64,000 bases of DNA from Ephydatia muelleri. Taxonomy: Eukaryota; Porifera; Demospongiae; Spongillida; Spongillidae. Each line of letters opens with the position of its first letter. Positions within the stretch are counted from its first letter, which is position 1. Positions 60,272 to 64,000 of the stretch are shown here, in pieces. The translations under genes and the position numbers were made by a program. The notes beneath the pieces are model-generated. The model saw nothing but the letters and a program-made list of their open reading frames with translations. It did not search any database and had not been told where the DNA came from. The DNA is taken from contig JABACO010000003.1 in assembly GCA_013339895.1 (NCBI GenBank), positions 8,970,909-9,034,908 on the forward strand. The letters are read 5' to 3'.

Positions 60272-60779
60272 TGAACGTAGGCTTTTATTTCTTCCCTTTA
60301 TTTGTACTTAATGCTTTTTCTATTTTAATTTTTGACTCCTCCCTCTTCCTATGTGGGCATTTCCCCCTTGCTCGCTTTATATATGGGGTGTGCGTCAGTC
60401 TGGTGTGCGAATTTTTCTTTTCTTTTTTCTTTTACAAGCATTGGTTTCATTTCTCATGTGGTTTGAGACAGGTTAGCTAGAAACATTAATCCAACCAAGT
60501 TTGTCACATTTAGGGGTTGTCAGAATGTTTCATATGTAATTTTATAATATTGTGCAAGGATAGTAAAGTTACAAGTAAATTCAAAAAAATTCTCCTTGAG
60601 AAATATAGAGTACAATGAAGGATTGGTTTGGGTGGTGTAAAAACAAAACACTGGATTTGGTAAGACCACATGCAACAAAAACTGTCCTACAATTTAGCAG
60701 AACGGTCTTCATTGCATGGAGCCAATCCTACATGGTCCAGATATTCAGATATCCAATGGCCATTACCTTCAGATTCACC
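60272..60779. other. Intergenic
   Basis: No gene is seen; 60410-60435 is T-rich. Confidence 0.4.
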
Positions 60780-60785
60780 CTGGAT

Positions 60786-60885
60786 CCGTCTGCTAAATCA
60801 GATCAGATTCAGATTCACACCTGAACTAAACAGATCAGATCAGATTATAATGCCGAATCTGATCTGATCTGATCTGTTAAAGTCT
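60786..60885. repeat. GATCA/GATCT pentamer hairpin
   Basis: AGATCAGATCAGATT (60832-60846) and AATCTGATCTGATCTGATCT (60857-60876) are inverted around a 10-bp loop, with more CAGATTCAGATT upstream. A self-complementary microsatellite. Confidence 0.8.
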
Positions 60886-60956
60886 TATTTAGTACAAAAC
60901 CTTACTCATTCATTAAACACGTTCTGTACCATATCCAGAAATGGCCCATACATAGG

Positions 60957-61140
60957 CGGTCATGTTGCTTTTTATTTCAAATTGAATTTTAAACAAGTTT
61001 ATAATGTACTATAAATCGGTCTGATTATGATATATGTACTTCGAAAAATTATTCCATTAACCATTCTTTAACTAAAATCAAGACAAAAATTAATTTCTAC
61101 CGCGCATAAATTTATTCATATAAGTATGCCATTGCGTCAT
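60957..61140. repeat. Dispersed repeat copy
   Basis: Mate of 56818-57003. Confidence 0.8.
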
Positions 61141-62380
61141 CTGCCAAAATTATTGGCAATAATTGTCTAATGGTGAATAAATGTGCATAATAAGTTAATT
61201 CAGCTGAAGATTAACGAGGCTGCTGGCGATGATCTGAGCCAATAGCAAGCCAGGTAGCTAAGTGGAACCCTTTTCCCTAGCCTCCTCCCCCCAATTCCCA
61301 TAGGTCTAGACTGCCAGCTAGAGGGACACCCACCACCTAGCTCACTGCTAATGCATTATGGTGATGCTATTATATTTATTGTATACAAGACGTCGTCATG
61401 GACACTTTTGACCTATATAGTGGGTTGTTTTCACTTGAAGTTTATTGTAAACAGTGTTCGTTTAGCCTGCATGCAGCTCGATGAATGAAGCGCGTAGGCT
61501 AGGCACGTGCACTGATACGCTTACATGCACTGTGCTACAAGTTGGATATACGATAGTGTATACTCTGCGTATATGCTAAATATACATATGAATATACACA
61601 TGCTATACGCAAAGAATACGCATTGGTATATTTTGCGGATAGAACCAGAATCTCATGTCGTATATTTTGCGTATACTCGATACTATCACGTGCGCTTATT
61701 ATGGGTTTGTTAACATATGTCTCCGTGCACCATGTCCGCTTCCGTACTCAGCACATATTTGGAAACGTCTCCGAATCTGTTCACTGTATACTAGCTTGTT
61801 TCTATTTGTGTACTCATGATCAAATTTATAATAAAATTATCAATACAATCGATAAAAGAAAACATAAAATGCGTTATAACGTTCAAGCTTTCTCTCGAAT
61901 CATCCAGGGTTGTGCAGTTGGTGGACTGGATGCGTCTAAGAGCGGTCCTTCAACTCTCTGCTTCTATGGATGGAGCCTCGAGTTGCTAGTTCCTTTTATT
62001 CGTTCATCCAAGTCATCAATCAAGTCATTTAGCGTGTCAGAACGTCACAACGGACGGCGACGTTGTAGAGTTTGAGCGTTCTGGTCGTCGCTCTCCTCTT
62101 CTGACATCATTGTAGGCTTGATGTCCCCCATAACTGCTTCTCTTCTTCTATCAGCATTTGGCACCCTTTCTCCCACAACTACGCCACAATAGCCTTTCTT
62201 CTGTCTGCATAACAAACCTTTTTACCAAATGCTACAGCAGGAAAAGAGCATAACAAGACATAGGTAGGACGTACGCTGTTGAGCTTAATAGCCTTCAATT
62301 ACCCTGAGTTCGCTTGTACCACCTAGTAAAAGGAGGATATGGTGGTAGGGTGAATAAATAGGATTATGAATTTAAGGCTC
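61141..62380. other. About 1.2 kb without a recognisable gene
   Basis: TATAC and GCGTAT words are frequent at 61540-61690. The ORF at 61623-62075 has no known motif. Confidence 0.4.
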
Positions 62381-62383
62381 TAC

Positions 62384-62874
62384 CTTTAACTGTAGCGACA
62401 ATAGCGTGAAGGTCTTCATCGAACTCTGCCGCGATACATGGTCGTGATTGCGTTAGAAAAAAGCGCACAATCGCTTACCTTTCATCAAGCCGAACTGAAG
62501 TGCTGATCTTCCTTCTGACTGCTAGAATTCTGAAATATGCCTTACCTATATTTCAGTGGGGCTTCCACCATATCCTTGCGATGCAATACAGCTTCATCGA
62601 TGTGTCTTAGTATATCAGCGACGACTTGCTATTCCATGGCCGGTGAACTTACCTGAAATCCAAGTCCGCGGACGCTGCGCTGTCCTGGCAATTTGCCGGG
62701 TGAGGCATCGTCAAAATGTCTTGGCATAAACAAAATGGTTTACGAACTATGAACATCTCAATATACTTTTGGACTAACCTGACGTCCGTCATCCAGTTCT
62801 TTCTGGTGTGCTGGCAGCTGCCTGATATCCCTGCGACCTCGATCGCCCACTCCGCGTGGTAGTTTGGCGCCAAA
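62384..62874 (-). other. Possible 5' exons on minus strand
   Basis: Five strong splice-donor sequences lie within 400 bp on minus: GTCAG/GTTAGT (exon end 62779), TTCAG/GTAAGT (62653), ATATAG/GTAAGG (62546), GAAAG/GTAAGC (62479) and AAAG/GTAGAG (62384). Open stretches between them include DILRHIDEAVLHRKDMVEAPL and FDEDLHAIVATVKG, but no single set of acceptors joins them all in frame. No ATG opens the first segment. The region is CpG-richer than its surroundings. It may be a small-intron gene or alternative first exons. Confidence 0.3.
62863..62874. promoter_or_regulatory. E2F-type palindrome
   Basis: TTTGGCGCCAAA is a perfect 12-bp palindrome matching the E2F consensus TTTSSCGC on both strands. 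It stands just upstream of the donor cluster at 62779-62384 on minus, consistent with a promoter of a cell-cycle-regulated gene. Confidence 0.4.
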
Positions 62875-62880
62875 TTACTA

Positions 62881-63623
62881 GTACACTTGTAATTAATTTA
62901 ATAAGTTTATAAACGTAGTCTACATGTATGACAAATGTCGTTTCAAACTTTCAATTCACTAGATAGTTTTACTATCTATGGTATCACGTATGTGTGGGGC
63001 TTGTGAAGTGCACTAATATTCACGGTAATCCACTTCTGAAGAAACGCGTAGCTGGGTTTGCTAGACTATTTTGTAGTTATGAGATTAGCATGCATCGTGC
63101 TATTTGTGTTCTGATTGGTAAGACGCTCGGTAGCCGGTTGAAGTTGTGAAGGGTATTCCAGTGTCACGTAACCACAATGAGCAGCTCAGCTTTCCCATGA
63201 TGATATACGTATATAATCTATGGCACAAGGTGGGGGCGTGGCATAATAACAAATACAGCCGTCTATATAAGTTCGATCAGATGCATAGCTCCTCAAAATG
63301 CTTTCTATGCACCGTCACATGGTCTAGAGCCACAAGTGTATGTTGTATGCATCTATACTTGTACATGATCAGCCGCTAATAGGTATTAATCATGCACTGA
63401 ACAAAACATTAATGTGCATGCATTGCATATTATTACTATTAATATTGTTATTTTATGTTTATGAATCTTACAACTGCGCATGCATCATGTAGGATGCAAA
63501 CCTTGAGGTGTTGTTCTAACTGTGCCGGCATTAATTCATAATTCGATACATGCGAAATGAATGCACGCGCGTTCTTTATTTTTATACATGATTCAATCCG
63601 ATATGTGCTATGTGAGAGAGCTG
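62881..63623. other. Intergenic
   Basis: No gene is seen. A copy of the GGGGCGTGGCATAATAACAA word is at 63234-63253. Confidence 0.4.
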
Positions 63624-63897
63624 TGATAATCATGACCCAAGTAGAAAGTCATTCAGAACTGCTGCTTCTATGTTTATGCATACTTATCACATGGTATACG
63701 CATTGAAACATGCTTTGTTGGGATTTTAAAACAGGCATTCAGGTGTTCCTGGGTACCCGATCGCGAGCCCCTTTTCCTTTTGCATGTGATGATCATGACC
63801 CATGTAGAAAGCCATTCTGAACTGTTTCCCCTATGTTTACACATACCTATTACATGGTATAGCCATTGAAACATGATTGGTTGGGATGTTAATATTT
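63624..63897. repeat. Tandem segment duplication
   Basis: 63624-63735 and 63788-63897 match in the same orientation (GATCATGACCCATGTAGAAA, ACATGGTATA.CATTGAAACA, TTGGGAT), about 164 bp apart, with roughly a sixth of sites different. Confidence 0.85.
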
Positions 63898-64000
63898 ATA
63901 ATTGATGTTCCATTAACTCTCATTTTGGTCTTTCTCAGGGACTGTAGGTTTATACTGAGGTGTTCACATCTTTATATTAGGCTGTTCTAAGTGTTGAAGG

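Noticed and set aside
61623-62075. A 150-codon plus-strand ORF
   Set aside because: It begins at a non-ATG codon, has no motif and no splice support, and its composition matches the surrounding intergenic DNA.

Overview
This looks like nuclear DNA of an early-branching animal. A marine sponge is my best guess; a cnidarian or another invertebrate is not excluded. The supporting signs are short coding exons bounded by GT/AG splice sites, an immunoglobulin-fold exon with phase 1-1 boundaries next to a membrane-anchor exon, many kinds of animal DNA transposon (ISL2EU, EnSpm/CACTA, Mutator-like with OTU, hAT, THAP-type), AT-rich intergenic DNA and very abundant microsatellites and minisatellites. 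I see no bacterial operons, rRNA, convincing tRNA or CRISPR array.

Layout. 0-9 kb: a perfect 129-bp inverted repeat; a decayed ISL2EU transposon with its two diagnostic genes (YqaJ nuclease and THAP/DDE transposase) converging; a decayed gene of a multi-copy family whose function I do not know. 9.9-12.5 kb (minus): the last two exons of an Ig-domain, single-pass membrane protein, with the region around its final intron tandemly duplicated. 15.0-17.3 kb (minus): a compact spliced gene for a 167-residue protein I do not recognise. 18.3-19.9 kb: an element whose terminal inverted repeats carry a GGAGCA minisatellite, holding a peptidase-like pseudogene and a nested foldback MITE. 20.5-20.8 kb: a damaged collagen exon.

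23.2-25.2 kb (minus): an EnSpm/CACTA transposase still divided into spliced exons, with one exon block flipped. 25.3-28.0 kb (plus): exons of an unrecognised gene. 29.0-30.0 kb: an ORF ending in an integrase-like tail. 31.3-31.7 and 36.9-39.3 kb: Ty3/Gypsy fossils. 32.7-35.8 kb: a decayed Mutator-like transposase with zinc-knuckle tail followed by an OTU protease domain. 39.7-40.3 kb: an intact ORF made of heptad-in-phase tandem repeats. 40.4-41.3 kb: a BED-finger hAT remnant.

41.9-43.3 kb is a 28-bp satellite with higher-order structure. 43.9-44.3 kb is a TTAA-flanked MITE. 45-55.5 kb holds three decayed copies of a Cys-rich/TM2-like gene, a THAP transposon, a tyrosine-recombinase scrap and several inverted and direct segment copies. 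57.4-58.4 kb is a second element with minisatellite arms. 59.1-60.3 kb (minus) is a ZMYM1-like hAT remnant. 62.4-62.9 kb has a perfect E2F-type palindrome and closely spaced splice donors, a possible gene start on the minus strand.

The best host-gene candidates are the Ig/TM gene, the 167-residue gene, the 27.4-28.0 kb exons and the coiled-coil ORF. Most of the rest is transposon debris and tandem repeat. No search could be run; family names rest on remembered motifs.
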